Source: Actinobacteria bacterium HGW-Actinobacteria-4 (GTDB taxonomy: Bacteria > Actinomycetota > Actinomycetes > Actinomycetales > Demequinaceae). From it: 64,000 nt of DNA. A program made the translations under genes and the position numbers. Under the pieces are notes generated by a model that saw only the letters and a program-made list of their open reading frames with translations, did not search any database and had not been told where the DNA came from. This document shows positions 52,039 through 61,124 of the stretch, in pieces; within the stretch, counting starts at the first letter, position 1; each line of letters begins with the position of its first letter. The stretch is from positions 124,001-188,000 of the forward strand of contig PHEW01000003.1 of assembly GCA_002841315.1 (NCBI GenBank). Direction: 5' to 3'.

Positions 52039-52473
52039 TCACGGCGCGATCATCGGCACGTCGCCGGCAGCGCTGCCCTCCTCCGTGGTGAACAGCAGCT
52101 CGAAATTACCATCGATGGGAACGTACCCGCCGAGGAGGGTCAGTTCATCCCCCGCGCACTCGGAGAGGAACTGGACCTGTGGGTAACCGACCAGGTCCGG
52201 CTGATCGACGCTCGTGGCAACAATGACCCGGTTGTTGGGTAGTCCTCGCACAGAGTTGACGGCGTAAAGTGTCCCGCCAGCCTCGACGAACACGCGATCC
52301 CCGTGGGCTTGTGCGGTGTCGGAGGCGAGATCTTGACAGGCCTGGCTCGCGGTCGATGTCGACTCTGACGTGGGGCCGGGGTCGGTGGTGGTTGGCGCTG
52401 ACGATGTGCCCGTCGAGCACGCCGACAAAACCAGGGCGGCGGTGATGGCAATGGTGGGGACAAAGCGAGTCAT
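52039..52473 (-). CDS. Small lipoprotein
   Basis: A 144-residue exported lipoprotein. A signal sequence ends in the lipobox LSACSTG (Cys19). A Ser/Thr/Pro-rich linker follows, then a small beta domain with a Cys (EACAGDEL-like) near the end and one Cys at QACQDL, which may form a disulfide. The function is unknown. Confidence 0.7.
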   Translation of the reverse strand: MTRFVPTIAITAALVLSACSTGTSSAPTTTDPGPTSESTSTASQACQDLASDTAQAHGDRVFVEAGGTLYAVNSVRGLPNNRVIVATSVDQPDLVGYPQVQFLSECAGDELTLLGGYVPIDGNFELLFTTEEGSAAGDVPMIAP

Positions 52474-52531
52474 GACGACAGTTTCGCAGTGCCCGCACCG
52501 GGACGCAAGAGGTGCGACCGGCCCAAGACGA

Positions 52532-52575
52532 AGGCGGTGCCGCGTGCCAGGTTTCCCCAGCGCGCAGCACCGCCT
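52532..52575 (-). terminator. Possible hairpin terminator after the 52588 gene
   Basis: AGGCGGTGC and GCACCGCCT arms, with additional GCGCG pairing inside, just beyond the stop at 52588. It lacks a clear T-run, and the loop is large. Confidence 0.4.
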
Positions 52576-52587
52576 CTCGAGTGTTTG

Positions 52588-53376
52588 CTAGGCCTCGTCA
52601 GAAGGCTCCACTGCTGGCTCGTCGTCCTCGGCGTCAGCGTCATCGTCCAAGGGCTCGAAGCCGCACTGCGCGATCTCTTGATCAACCTTGAGCGTGAGGC
52701 GTTCCTTGCCGTCGGCGTGTGCGTCTCCAACGGTGCCCGAGTAGATGATGCCGTCTTGCGACTCGCGCTGAACGTCCGATGCTTCTTCGCACAGGTGGTA
52801 GACGCGCCCGGACTTGGTCCAGTAGACGAGGTCCTCGCCGGTAATGGCGACCACCACGGCGGTCTCGTCGTCGTACTGCTCCACCGACGGCGGGTTGAAG
52901 TCGGCACCAAAGAACATGGCAACCAAGGCGACGGCGATGCCGATTCCGCCTGCGATTCCCTTTTGCTTGCTGTCCATGTCCTTACTTCTGAAGATCCAGA
53001 TGATCAGCGGCAAGAAGGCGATGATCGTGATGATCGCGCCCAGTTGGTTCTGGAAAAAGAAACGTGCGGCGTCAGACTTGGGGGCGGGATCCGCACGGTT
53101 GGCCTTCTTCCACAGGATCGAACCGCTGATCGCGAGAATGCCGATCACCACGATCGAGCCGATCAGGATCACCATGTTGATGGGGTCCTGCTTGAGGACC
53201 CAGAAGATCGCGAACGCTTCGCCGCCAATGGCGAGCAGCCACAGCAGCGCTGCGAGCAACCGGAACTTGGTTGCCTTGCCCTTCGCCTCAGGGGTGGGCT
53301 TCCACGTGGGCTTCTTGGGCGGGTTGGATGCGTCGGTCTCGACGCGTACTACCTTCTTCTTGGGCTTCTCGGCCAC
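52588..53376 (-). CDS. Membrane protein of unknown function, 262 aa
   Basis: A Lys-rich cytoplasmic N-terminus precedes three to four hydrophobic helices (FRLLAALLWLLAIGGEAFAI, IVILIGSIVVIGI-type, IITIIAFLPLIIWIF, IAGGIGIAVALVAMFFGADF). A soluble C-terminal domain follows with GEDLVYWTKSGRVYHLCEEA and an acidic end. The second part is beta-rich, possibly periplasmic. Start GTG 53376 has GGAGA upstream. I do not recognise a family. Confidence 0.65.
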   Translation of the reverse strand: MAEKPKKKVVRVETDASNPPKKPTWKPTPEAKGKATKFRLLAALLWLLAIGGEAFAIFWVLKQDPINMVILIGSIVVIGILAISGSILWKKANRADPAPKSDAARFFFQNQLGAIITIIAFLPLIIWIFRSKDMDSKQKGIAGGIGIAVALVAMFFGADFNPPSVEQYDDETAVVVAITGEDLVYWTKSGRVYHLCEEASDVQRESQDGIIYSGTVGDAHADGKERLTLKVDQEIAQCGFEPLDDDADAEDDEPAVEPSDEA

Positions 53377-53610
53377 GGCGCTCTCCTAGTGAGTGATGTT
53401 TCAATGCCGAGAGTACCGCTCCGCGGAGAGGCGGCGCTAGTGTCACCAGGGGTTTTGTTGAGTCGGCGCGCGCGCTCGCAAAGTAACGTTTGCGTAAGGA
53501 CACCTCGACGCGCGGAACCTTGGCGTGTCTCCGTCGGTTGACCATACGTGACACCATTGCTCAGTCCTCATAGTGCGTTCCACCTCACACCAGTCAAGGA
53601 GACTTCCCGC

Positions 53611-54555
53611 ATGCTCAACCTTTCCAAGAAGGCGGCGGTTCTAGGCGCCCTCGCAGCACTCGTCCTCGCCGGTTGCTCGGACGCCGAAGGCACCAATGAA
53701 GCCACAGGCGCCACAGCTGGCACCGACGCCGACATCGCAGCCATTGCGGGAGTCACATGGACGCAAAACGACGCGGGTCTTCCCGAACTCGAGTTTGAAG
53801 GTCCCATCAACGTGTCCGCGACGGTGGGCCGCGTGGTCGCCGACGGCGACGGCGACGTGGTTGAACTGGGCGACAGCATCACCATCGATTACGTCGTGGT
53901 CGACGGCCTCGACGGGGCTCCGGTCTACTCCACCTACACGGCAGGAACGCCGGAAACGCTGACGGTGAGCGAGGAAATGCTGGACCCCCTCCTGGTTGAG
54001 CTCTTGGTGGGGTTGCGAGTAGGCGCATCCCTCATCTACGCCGCGGTTGACCCCGCTGGTGCGGTAGACGGCGGTATCGCTCAGACCATCGTCATGGCGG
54101 TGTCTGTGCAGTCAACCACCACAGTGCTTGCCCGTGCCGAAGGAGCCCCTGTGGAACCCGCCGCAGACCTGCCCGCCGTCACGCTCGCCGAGTCGGGCGC
54201 GCCCTCGCTGACGCCGGTGGACGCGGAGCCTCCCGCTGGCCTCGTCGTGCAACGGTTGATTGAAGGGGAAGGTAGCCCGGTTGCGGCAGGCGCCACCATC
54301 ACAGCCCACTACACGGGCTGGCTCTGGAATGGCGAGCAGTTCGACTCTTCCTGGGACCGCGGCGCCCCGTTCTCGATTGCGCTCTCACCCGGAGCGGTTA
54401 TCGACGGGTGGAGTCAAGGCCTCGTGGGACACCCCATCGGGAGTCAGGTGCTCCTAGTCATCCCTGCAGAGTTGGGATATGGCGACGTGGGCAGCGGCTC
54501 GATTCCCCCCGGCGCGACCTTGATCTTCGTGGTGGACATCCTCGCTGCTGGTTAG
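53611..54555 (+). CDS. FKBP-type peptidyl-prolyl isomerase lipoprotein (two FKBP-like domains)
   Basis: A 314-residue lipoprotein acting outside the membrane on protein folding. The signal ends at the lipobox VLAGCSDA. A first, degenerate FKBP-like domain (about residues 75-180; GDSITIDYVVVDGLDG) is followed by a better one (about 230-314) with the typical HYTGWLWNGEQFDSSWDRGA and GWSQGLVGHPIGSQVLLVIP, then ELGYGDVGSGSIPPGATLIF. The last part carries the active-site aromatic and Asp residues of FKBPs. The ATG 53611 has AAGGAG upstream. A strong terminator follows the stop. Confidence 0.88.
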   Translation: MLNLSKKAAVLGALAALVLAGCSDAEGTNEATGATAGTDADIAAIAGVTWTQNDAGLPELEFEGPINVSATVGRVVADGDGDVVELGDSITIDYVVVDGLDGAPVYSTYTAGTPETLTVSEEMLDPLLVELLVGLRVGASLIYAAVDPAGAVDGGIAQTIVMAVSVQSTTTVLARAEGAPVEPAADLPAVTLAESGAPSLTPVDAEPPAGLVVQRLIEGEGSPVAAGATITAHYTGWLWNGEQFDSSWDRGAPFSIALSPGAVIDGWSQGLVGHPIGSQVLLVIPAELGYGDVGSGSIPPGATLIFVVDILAAG

Positions 54556-54571
54556 TCCTCTTGGTGCACTA

Positions 54572-54601
54572 GACGAAGGGCCGGGCGACCGGCCCTTCGT
54601 C
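54572..54601 (+). terminator. Strong intrinsic terminator after the FKBP gene
   Basis: Perfect 12-bp stem GACGAAGGGCCG / CGGCCCTTCGTC with a 6-base loop (54584-54589). The T-run is short (gttcc), so the strength comes from the stem. Confidence 0.85.
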
Positions 54602-54719
54602 GTTCCTGGACTCACGGGACCTCCGTCCCGCACGGCGACGTCCCGTTTGCTCTACCGTCGTATTAGGCGCCAAATGGACGCCTCGAGTCCCCCCGGACTT
54701 GCGCATGGAGGAGAGAACC

Positions 54720-55319
54720 ATGGCAACAAAGGCAGAAGCACCACCAGAAGTAACCACCGGCAGTTCCCTGGGCTGGAAGTTCCTCAGCCTTACGCGCATC
54801 GCAATTGGCTTCGTGTTCTTGTGGGCGTTCCTCGACAAGTTGCTCGCCTTGGGATACGCGACCGGCCGCGACAAGGAGACCGGCGTGGTCGACTACTTTG
54901 GCGACAAGGCCTGGATCAACGGCAACAACGTGACCGAAGGCTACCTCAAGAGCGCGGCAGGTGAGTTCGGCGGCGAACCCGCAGGTGTCTACGGCGAGAT
55001 GTTCACCGGTTGGGGTGACTTCGCGATTGGCGCCTTCCGTCCCATCGACTGGATCTTCATGATCGCACTGCTCGGAGTGGGACTTGCACTCATGCTGGGC
55101 ATCGGCACCAAGGTTGGCGCGCTGAGCGCCACTGGACTGCTGCTGTTCATGTATATCGCACACTTTGACAACACCAACAACCCGTTCCTCGATGACCACA
55201 TCATCTACTCGTTGGCCGCCATCGGCATCGTATGGGTGGAGCTGTCCCGGCAGGACATCGGGATCGGCACGTGGTGGCGCAAGTTGCCCGTCGTTCAGAA
55301 GTACAGCTGGCTGGTCTAG
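54720..55319 (+). CDS. DoxX-family membrane protein
   Basis: A 199-residue integral membrane protein with four helices. The family segment is RIAIGFVFLWAFLDKLLALG, followed by an extracellular insert (ATGRDKETGVVDYFGDKAWI) of about 60 residues, then MIALLGVGLALMLGIGTKVG and two more helices. DoxX-like proteins are thought to work in membrane redox or thiol pathways; the role here is not known. The ATG 54720 has GGAGAG upstream. A hairpin terminator follows. Confidence 0.8.
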   Translation: MATKAEAPPEVTTGSSLGWKFLSLTRIAIGFVFLWAFLDKLLALGYATGRDKETGVVDYFGDKAWINGNNVTEGYLKSAAGEFGGEPAGVYGEMFTGWGDFAIGAFRPIDWIFMIALLGVGLALMLGIGTKVGALSATGLLLFMYIAHFDNTNNPFLDDHIIYSLAAIGIVWVELSRQDIGIGTWWRKLPVVQKYSWLV

Positions 55320-55331
55320 CTGACACACCCC

Positions 55332-55370
55332 CAGGAGCGGGGCTCGCGCATCGCGCGGGCCCCGCTCCTG
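55332..55370. terminator. Intrinsic terminator after the DoxX gene
   Basis: A 12-bp stem CAGGAGCGGGGC (55332-55343) / GCCCCGCTCCTG (55359-55370), 15-base loop that itself contains short CG pairing. The rest of the gap (55371-55631) holds nothing I can support. Confidence 0.75.
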
Positions 55371-55631
55371 CGTCACCATCGAGGCGACCTGGGGAATGCG
55401 GTCACGGCTTCGTTTGACCACCCAAGGTGCACCATTGCGTATCAGCCACCAAGCGCGGTGGTGCAGCGCGCGCGAACCCCGTTGGCGGCCAGATTCACCC
55501 ACCGGCGTGCCCCCAGCATGGACGCCACGTGGAACGCCCAACCCATGCCAGCGTCGTCTCCCACCCCCGCGGTGACGGAATCTCCCATGGCAACGACGAC
55601 GGGACCGGCCATGGGCGTCTCCTTCGCGACG

Positions 55632-56750
55632 CTACTGAGGAGGTTGGTGGAGTGCGAGCATGCGTTCTACCGTAGCGGACCACGGCAAGGTCTCTGCTTG
55701 CGCCCGGGCCGCGGCCCGGCGCTTACTCGGGTCGCGGCCCAGCATCTCGACAATCGCATCCGCGAAGGCTTGGGGAGTGCTTGCAGCGGCGACGCCTGCG
55801 TCTCCCACCACTTCCGGAAGGGCGGAGTTGGCATTGACCACGGCGGGAGTTCCCGAAGCCAGGCCTTCCAAGGCGGCAAGGCCAAAGGTCTCGATGGGGC
55901 CAGGGGCGACCACAACGTCGGCGCTTGCGAGGAGGTGCGCGAAGGTGCCGCGGCTCGAGACAAAGCCCAGGAAGGTCACCGGCAATCCGACCGCGCGCTT
56001 CTTCATGTCCGCGTCAAGAGACCCGGTTCCCGCGCTGACGAGCCTCACTCTGACGCCGCGATCGCCCAACAACCGGACCGCATCGATGGCGAGGTCCGGG
56101 CGCTTCTCCGGCGACAATCGCGACGCCATGAAGATGAGCGATTCATTGGCAGTGGCGTGCTGTGCGCGTACCTGGTCGCTGAAGTGCGAGGGGTGGAACC
56201 GTTCTAGGTCGACCCCCAGCGGTACCTTCACCGACTCCACACCGATGCGCTCGAACTCCTGACCCGCGTAGTCGGTGGTGGCGACCACGGTCGCGAACCT
56301 CCGCGCGATGCCACGGTTGTGCGCATTCGCGAGAACTGTGACGGGAAGCAGGCTCGCGATCCAGCGCGGCACGTTGGCACGGATGATCCCGTCGGCACGC
56401 TCATGGGCGATGAACACCGCTGGGATTCCGCGGCGGCGCGCCCACGGGCCGAGCCCGCGCAGGGTAGTCCTGTCAGAGACCTCGATCGCGTCTGGCTGGA
56501 AGCCCTCGAGGTACTCCTTGACCTCGCGGTTACGGCTGATGACCCGGTAGCCGCCGGACAGTGGCAACACCGGGCTCTTGATGGTGACGCGGCGACCAAA
56601 CTCTGTGTCCTGGTCCGTGTCCTCGCCGCCAGGCACAATCATCAAGTACTCGTGCCCACGCTCCAGGTAGCCTGCACCCAGGGCATGCATGGCGGTCCTG
56701 AGTCCCCCGGATGTTGGCCCGTAGAAGTTCGCTACGTGTGCGATGCGCAC
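55632..56750 (-). CDS. GT4-family glycosyltransferase (second of a pair)
   Basis: A 372-residue GT-B glycosyltransferase. It starts RIAHVANFYGPTSGGLRTAM (the glycine-rich start of GT4 enzymes) and has FMASRLSPEKRPDLAIDAVR and PIETFGLAALEGLASGTPAV, with the donor-site E-x7-E (E-T-F-G-L-A-A-L-E). GTG at 56750 directly abuts the preceding stop (TAGTG). It resembles mannosyl- or glucosyl-transferases of actinobacterial lipid synthesis; acceptor unknown. It is co-transcribed with the glycosyltransferase upstream. Confidence 0.85.
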   Translation of the reverse strand: MRIAHVANFYGPTSGGLRTAMHALGAGYLERGHEYLMIVPGGEDTDQDTEFGRRVTIKSPVLPLSGGYRVISRNREVKEYLEGFQPDAIEVSDRTTLRGLGPWARRRGIPAVFIAHERADGIIRANVPRWIASLLPVTVLANAHNRGIARRFATVVATTDYAGQEFERIGVESVKVPLGVDLERFHPSHFSDQVRAQHATANESLIFMASRLSPEKRPDLAIDAVRLLGDRGVRVRLVSAGTGSLDADMKKRAVGLPVTFLGFVSSRGTFAHLLASADVVVAPGPIETFGLAALEGLASGTPAVVNANSALPEVVGDAGVAAASTPQAFADAIVEMLGRDPSKRRAAARAQAETLPWSATVERMLALHQPPQ

Positions 56751-57916
56751 TAGCCAACCACCTCGTCGTCCACGATGTCCCATGGCCGGAGGGGCAGCGA
56801 CTCGTGGTCGCGGATTGCTTGTTGGTAGTGACTAATGAGCGCGTCGCACACCTTGGCCCACGTGCGACCCTCAATGGATAGCCGGGCCTTTGCGGAGAAC
56901 TGCGCCCGGGTGTCGGCGTGGTCAACGAGGTCGCGCACGTGCGCCGCCATCTGGTCAAGGTCGCCCGGGGTGTAGAGAAAGCCAGTGTCTCCGTGGTCAA
57001 CGAGGTCGATGGGCCCCCCGCGACGTGGCGCGATGACGGGCAGACCGGACGCCAGAGCCTCTTGGATGGTCTGGCCAAACGTCTCGAGTTCGCCGGTGTG
57101 GACAAAGATATCCATGCTTGCGTACGCGGTGGCGAGCTCCTCGCCACCCAGGAATCCAACGAAGTGTGCCTGGGGCAGGAGAGCAGCGAGTTTCTGGTGT
57201 GCAGGACCTTCGCCCACGATGACGACCGAGATGCCGTCGATCTGGGAAAGTCGGCCTAGGTCCTCCACCTGTTTCTCCTTGGCGAGGCGCCCCACGTACC
57301 CCACGATCACTTCGCCCGCCGGAGCGTACTTTGCCCGGAACTCGGCATTGCGCTTCGAGGGATGAAAGCGAGCGGCATCCACGCCGCGGGGCCATAGTTT
57401 GACGCGCTCGACGCCGAGCTTCTCGAGCTGGCTGATCGCGTACGTCGACGGCGCGAGAGTGAGATCGGCACGGTCGTGGATGTTGCGCACCCTGTTCCAC
57501 ATGATTGGTTCACCCCAGCCGATGTTGTATCGGTCGGCGTACGAGGGCACCTCGGTTTGGTAGATAGCGACGCACGGCAGGCCTAGTTCGTTGCAGGCCT
57601 TGACTGCCGTCCAGCCCAGCACAAACGGCGAGGCAAGGTGGACGACGTCAGGCTCAAACTCCTCGAGGATGCGGGAGATGCGGCCCACGCCGCTGAGCGC
57701 GAGCCGTACATCGTCGTAGCGCGGCAGGCCCATCGCGGGCAGGCGAGTGATGGTCGCAATGCCGTACCTGACGGGACCGTGGGACCCCTTGGACTCGGGC
57801 GCGATGACGATCGCCTCGTCGCCCCGCTCGGCGAGATGTTCAATCACCCGTAGCAGAGAATTGGTGACGCCGTTCGAGTGGGGGAGGAACGATTCGGCTA
57901 CCAACGCGACTTTCAC
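56750..57916 (-). CDS. GT4-family glycosyltransferase (PimB/MgtA-like mannosyltransferase)
   Basis: A 388-residue GT-B enzyme. It begins VKVALVAESFLPHSNGVTNS, has the acceptor-domain segment VAIYQTEVPSYADRYNIGWG, then YVGRLAKEKQVEDL, and ELETFGQTIQEALASGLPVI with the donor-site E-x7-E. The YQTE-x-P block resembles PimB/MgtA-type mannosyltransferases of phosphatidylinositol mannoside or glycolipid synthesis. Start GTG 57916 fits the family start; the upstream same-frame stretch to 58264 overlaps the CopC gene on the other strand. First of a two-gene operon. Confidence 0.85.
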   Translation of the reverse strand: MKVALVAESFLPHSNGVTNSLLRVIEHLAERGDEAIVIAPESKGSHGPVRYGIATITRLPAMGLPRYDDVRLALSGVGRISRILEEFEPDVVHLASPFVLGWTAVKACNELGLPCVAIYQTEVPSYADRYNIGWGEPIMWNRVRNIHDRADLTLAPSTYAISQLEKLGVERVKLWPRGVDAARFHPSKRNAEFRAKYAPAGEVIVGYVGRLAKEKQVEDLGRLSQIDGISVVIVGEGPAHQKLAALLPQAHFVGFLGGEELATAYASMDIFVHTGELETFGQTIQEALASGLPVIAPRRGGPIDLVDHGDTGFLYTPGDLDQMAAHVRDLVDHADTRAQFSAKARLSIEGRTWAKVCDALISHYQQAIRDHESLPLRPWDIVDDEVVG

Positions 57917-58010
57917 GCCTCCATTGTCACCTGACGTGGTGTCAGAACGGTAAACGCTCGGGGTACCGACGGTTAACGTTGCGCCGTTGCGTTCGTGCCA
58001 GAATGGCTCC

Positions 58011-58619
58011 ATGAACCGCTCACGGCTTGGTCGCTCGGCGGGGGTCGGGGCGATGCTGGGCATGGTGGCCGCCGTCATGCTCGCGACATCCGCAGCCGCA
58101 CACACCGCGCTGGTTGCCTCCACGCCGAGTGAGGGCCAGACGGTCACGGAACTCGACCGCGTGCGTCTCGAGTTCTCCGGCCAACTCCTGGACATCGGTG
58201 CCTCTCTCACGGTGCGGGGAGACTCGGAGTCAGCGGACCTCGTTGCGGAGTTCGCTGCCAACAACGTCGTTGAGGCGGACGTGCCACCGCTGGCGTCCGG
58301 TGACTACATTCTCGAGTGGCGCGTGGTCGCTGAGGACGGTCACCCGATCGAGGGCGCCATCGCGTTCATCATGGACGCGCCCCTGCCCGTTGACCCCATT
58401 CCCACCGCGGACGCAACATCGCCGGAGTCTGAGATCTCCCCATCGCCTTCCTTCGTCCCGCCCGCGGATCTGGAACTCAACGGAGACTTTGGCGAAAAGG
58501 TGAGTCAGAGCCTGAGCCCCCTTGACGCACTGCTGATCGCCCTGGTGGGCGCAGTTCTGGTCGCGATCGCGTGGTTGATTACCAAGCGCGTGAGCGCACG
58601 GGAGAGTGCAGGGCGCTAA
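58011..58619 (+). CDS. CopC-domain copper-binding protein with C-terminal membrane anchor
   Basis: A 202-residue periplasmic-type protein. The signal peptide ends ATSAAAHTALVAS, leaving an N-terminal His as in CopC, and the second site is in VAEDGHPIEGAIAF. The fold is the CopC/YobA beta-sandwich, then a Pro/Ser linker and one C-terminal membrane helix (LIALVGAVLVAIAWLI). It probably delivers or sequesters copper. It is followed immediately by the metal-controlled transporter; its stop overlaps the operator of that gene. Confidence 0.82.
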   Translation: MNRSRLGRSAGVGAMLGMVAAVMLATSAAAHTALVASTPSEGQTVTELDRVRLEFSGQLLDIGASLTVRGDSESADLVAEFAANNVVEADVPPLASGDYILEWRVVAEDGHPIEGAIAFIMDAPLPVDPIPTADATSPESEISPSPSFVPPADLELNGDFGEKVSQSLSPLDALLIALVGAVLVAIAWLITKRVSARESAGR

Positions 58620-58641
58620 AGTTAGGCGTGCCCAACTTTAG
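58616..58641. promoter_or_regulatory. Metal-regulator operator (DtxR/MntR type) at the transporter promoter
   Basis: A 26-bp dyad. The arms CTAAAGTTAGGC (58616-58627) and the complementary run ending 58641 pair at 11 of 12 positions. The core TTAGGC...GCCCAA resembles the DtxR/IdeR/MntR boxes of actinobacteria. It overlaps the first possible GTG (58628) of the binding protein. Confidence 0.75.
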
Positions 58642-59560
58642 TGTTCTAGTGACCGTGCGCGCGGCCGTCGCCGCAATGGTGGGCCTTGCGGTGGCCATGA
58701 CTGCGAGCGGATGTTCGCCCCGTGACGACGGTCAAGGTCCCGACGGACGCCTCGTGGTGGTGACCACCTTCACCGTCATTGCCGATATCGCGGCGAACGT
58801 CGCGGGCGATCGCGCTCGCGTAGAGTCGCTGACCCGGCCCGGTGTTGAGGTTCACGGCTATGAACCCACCGCAAGCGATGTGATCCGCGCGAGCAACGCG
58901 GACTTGGTGCTTCACCACGGGCTGGGCCTGGAGTCTTGGTTCGCAGACTTCCTTGCCCGCATTGACGCTCCTTCAGTGACGATCACTGACGCGATCGTGT
59001 CGATGCCAATCGAGGGATCGAGCGCGCCCAATCCGCACGCCTGGATGTCGATCTCCAACGCGACGCACTACGTGAGCGCGATCGCGGACGCGCTGTCCAA
59101 TGCCGACCCCGACGGTCGCGCCACCTATGAGGCGAACGCGAGTGCCTACCTCGCGCGGATCGAGGCGGTAGGAGCGGACCTGGTGGACGCGCTCGCCGTC
59201 CTTCCCGCGCACCAGCGAGTGCTCGTCACCTGCGAGGGGGCCTTCAGCTACTTGGCTGCTGACGCCGGACTCACCGAGGTCTACCTGTGGCCGGTGAACG
59301 CCGAGACTCAGAGCACGCCGCAGTCGGTGCGCGCCGCTATCGAGGCGGTCCGGGACAACAACGTCCAGGCGGTGTTCTGCGAGTCCACCGTCAACCAAGG
59401 CGGAATGATGCAGGTAGCGAGCGAGTCCGGCGCTGCATTTGGAGGCGTGCTCTATGTTGACTCGCTTTCGGAACCCGACGGCCCCGTGCCCACGTACCTG
59501 GACCTCCTTCGTGTCAATGCGGAGACCATCGTGGCCGGACTCACGGGGACCACGCCGTGA
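58628..59560 (+). CDS. Manganese-type ABC transporter substrate-binding lipoprotein (MntC/PsaA type)
   Basis: A cluster A-I metal-binding protein for uptake. Metal ligands appear as His in EVHGYEPTASD, His in NPHAWMSIS, Glu in TCEGAFSYLAAD and Asp in YVDSLSEPDGP. His-His-Glu-Asp is the manganese/iron pattern; zinc proteins have His at the third position. The signal ends in the lipobox TASGCSP. GTG 58628 lies inside the operator, so GTG 58649 (VTVRAAVAAMVGLAVAM) is an attractive leaderless start. The stop overlaps the ATPase start (GTGA). Confidence 0.85.
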   Translation: MPNFSVLVTVRAAVAAMVGLAVAMTASGCSPRDDGQGPDGRLVVVTTFTVIADIAANVAGDRARVESLTRPGVEVHGYEPTASDVIRASNADLVLHHGLGLESWFADFLARIDAPSVTITDAIVSMPIEGSSAPNPHAWMSISNATHYVSAIADALSNADPDGRATYEANASAYLARIEAVGADLVDALAVLPAHQRVLVTCEGAFSYLAADAGLTEVYLWPVNAETQSTPQSVRAAIEAVRDNNVQAVFCESTVNQGGMMQVASESGAAFGGVLYVDSLSEPDGPVPTYLDLLRVNAETIVAGLTGTTP

Positions 59561-60258
59561 CGACGATCACCACGCAGGGCCTGCGCGTGACCTACGGCGA
59601 GGTCGTGGCTCTCGATGACATCAGTCTCACCGTGGAGCCGGGACTCACGGTGCTGGTGGGTGTCAATGGGTCTGGCAAGTCCTCGCTGTTGGGTGCGATC
59701 TCGGGTTCAGTCCGACCATCGGCGGGCACGGTGATGGTCGACGGCCAGCCTGCAAGCCAGGCGCGGGCGCGCGGAGCCGTCGCCTACGTGCCTCAGCTCG
59801 ACGTCATCGATCGCGACTTCCCGGTGACGGTGCACACCGTCGTCGAGATGGGTCGGTACGCCTCTCGCGCTAGCCGCGTCGAGGACCGCGCCGCCATCGC
59901 CCAGGCAATCGACCGCGTTGGGCTCTCCGGGCTCGAGCGCAGGCAGATCGGCGAACTCTCGGGCGGCCAGCGCCGCCGGGTGCTTCTCGCTCGGGCCCTC
60001 GCACAGCAAGCGGAGGTCCTCATTCTGGACGAACCCGATGCCGGAATCGACTCCGGTGCCCGTCAGACGTTCTACGCGCTGCTCCGAAGTTTCATCGACG
60101 AAGGCCGGACCGTACTGATGGCCACCCACGACCTCGCGTCGGTTCCGGACCTCGCGGATCACGCGGTGGTGCTTCACCAGCGAGTCATCGCCAGCGGGAA
60201 GCCCCGCGACGTGCTCACCCCCGAGGTGCTCGCGCAAGCGTTCGGGATGAAGCCATGA
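59557..60258 (+). CDS. Metal ABC transporter ATP-binding protein
   Basis: A 233-residue ATPase. Walker A VGVNGSGKSSLL, Q-loop VAYVPQLDVIDRDFPVTV, signature LSGGQRRRVLLARAL and Walker B VLILDEPDAGIDSG are all intact, with a switch His in MATHDLASV. The PQ-x-DVI-x-RDFPVTV segment is typical of zinc/manganese uptake ATPases. Start and stop overlap the neighbours by four bases, showing a tight operon with the binding protein and permease. Confidence 0.93.
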   Translation: MTTITTQGLRVTYGEVVALDDISLTVEPGLTVLVGVNGSGKSSLLGAISGSVRPSAGTVMVDGQPASQARARGAVAYVPQLDVIDRDFPVTVHTVVEMGRYASRASRVEDRAAIAQAIDRVGLSGLERRQIGELSGGQRRRVLLARALAQQAEVLILDEPDAGIDSGARQTFYALLRSFIDEGRTVLMATHDLASVPDLADHAVVLHQRVIASGKPRDVLTPEVLAQAFGMKP

Positions 60259-61124
60259 GCGCCTTGGGGTGGCTCGTCGAGCCGTGGGGTTACGACTTCA
60301 TGGTGCGTGCGCTCGTGATTACCCTGGTGGTCTCCGTCGTGGGAGCGATGCTATCGGCGTGGCTCGTGCACATCGGCTGGTCATTGTTGGGCGACGCGGT
60401 CAGTCACGCCGTGTTGCCGGGCGTGGTCATCGCGCCCCTCGTGGGCCTGCCGTACGCCGCGGGTGCATTGGTGTTTGGCCTCCTCGCCGTGTGGCTCATT
60501 CAGGAGGTGCGGCTCACCACACGCATCAAGGAGGACGCCGCGATCGGCGTGGTGTTCTCGACCCTCTTCGCGGGCGGACTGGTGTTGATTTCCGCCACCA
60601 CCTCCGAGGTGGATCGCGGTCACATTCTGTTTGGCAACATGTTTGGCATCTCTGACATCGACATGACGCAGGTGATGGGGCTGGCGCTCGCGGCAGCCCT
60701 GATCATCGTGTGGTGGCGTAAGCGCTTCACGTGGTTCGCCTTTGACTCGGCACACATGGCGTCGCTCGGTGGTCGGCCCCGGCTGACCAGCGCCGTGATG
60801 CTCGTGACACTCGCGATGGTTGCGGTCGCGGCGCTTCAGGCCGTTGGTGTGGTGCTGGTGGTGGCGATGGTCATCATCCCGGGTGCCACCGCGCACCTGC
60901 TCACCAACCGCATCGGCCACATGCTGTGGCTCGCGCCGCTCATCGCGAGCCTCGCGACCATCGTGGGACTCTACGTCAGCTATTACGCGGACACCGCGCC
61001 CGGAGGCACCGTCGTCCTTGCGCACGGCTTAGGGTTTGTGCTGGCGTACGTGTTTGGGCGCTACGGAGTATTGCGCTACCGACGCACCACCGCCGCCACG
61101 TCGACGCCTGCGGAGGCACCATGA
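60255..61124 (+). CDS. Metal ABC transporter permease
   Basis: A 289-residue permease of the MntB/ZnuB/SitC family with about eight helices. The conserved start WSLLGDAVSHAVLPGVVIA and the loop GILFGNMFGIS-type (HILFGNMFGISDIDMTQVMG) are visible, together with LVVAMVIIPGATAHLLTNR. Its stop overlaps the regulator start (ATGA), so transporter and regulator are made together. Confidence 0.92.
   Translation: MSALGWLVEPWGYDFMVRALVITLVVSVVGAMLSAWLVHIGWSLLGDAVSHAVLPGVVIAPLVGLPYAAGALVFGLLAVWLIQEVRLTTRIKEDAAIGVVFSTLFAGGLVLISATTSEVDRGHILFGNMFGISDIDMTQVMGLALAAALIIVWWRKRFTWFAFDSAHMASLGGRPRLTSAVMLVTLAMVAVAALQAVGVVLVVAMVIIPGATAHLLTNRIGHMLWLAPLIASLATIVGLYVSYYADTAPGGTVVLAHGLGFVLAYVFGRYGVLRYRRTTAATSTPAEAP

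Noticed and set aside
55371-55631. Small plus-strand protein after the DoxX terminator
   Set aside because: Frames are His/Pro/Arg-rich with no start signal and overlap the 3' region of the glycosyltransferase gene.
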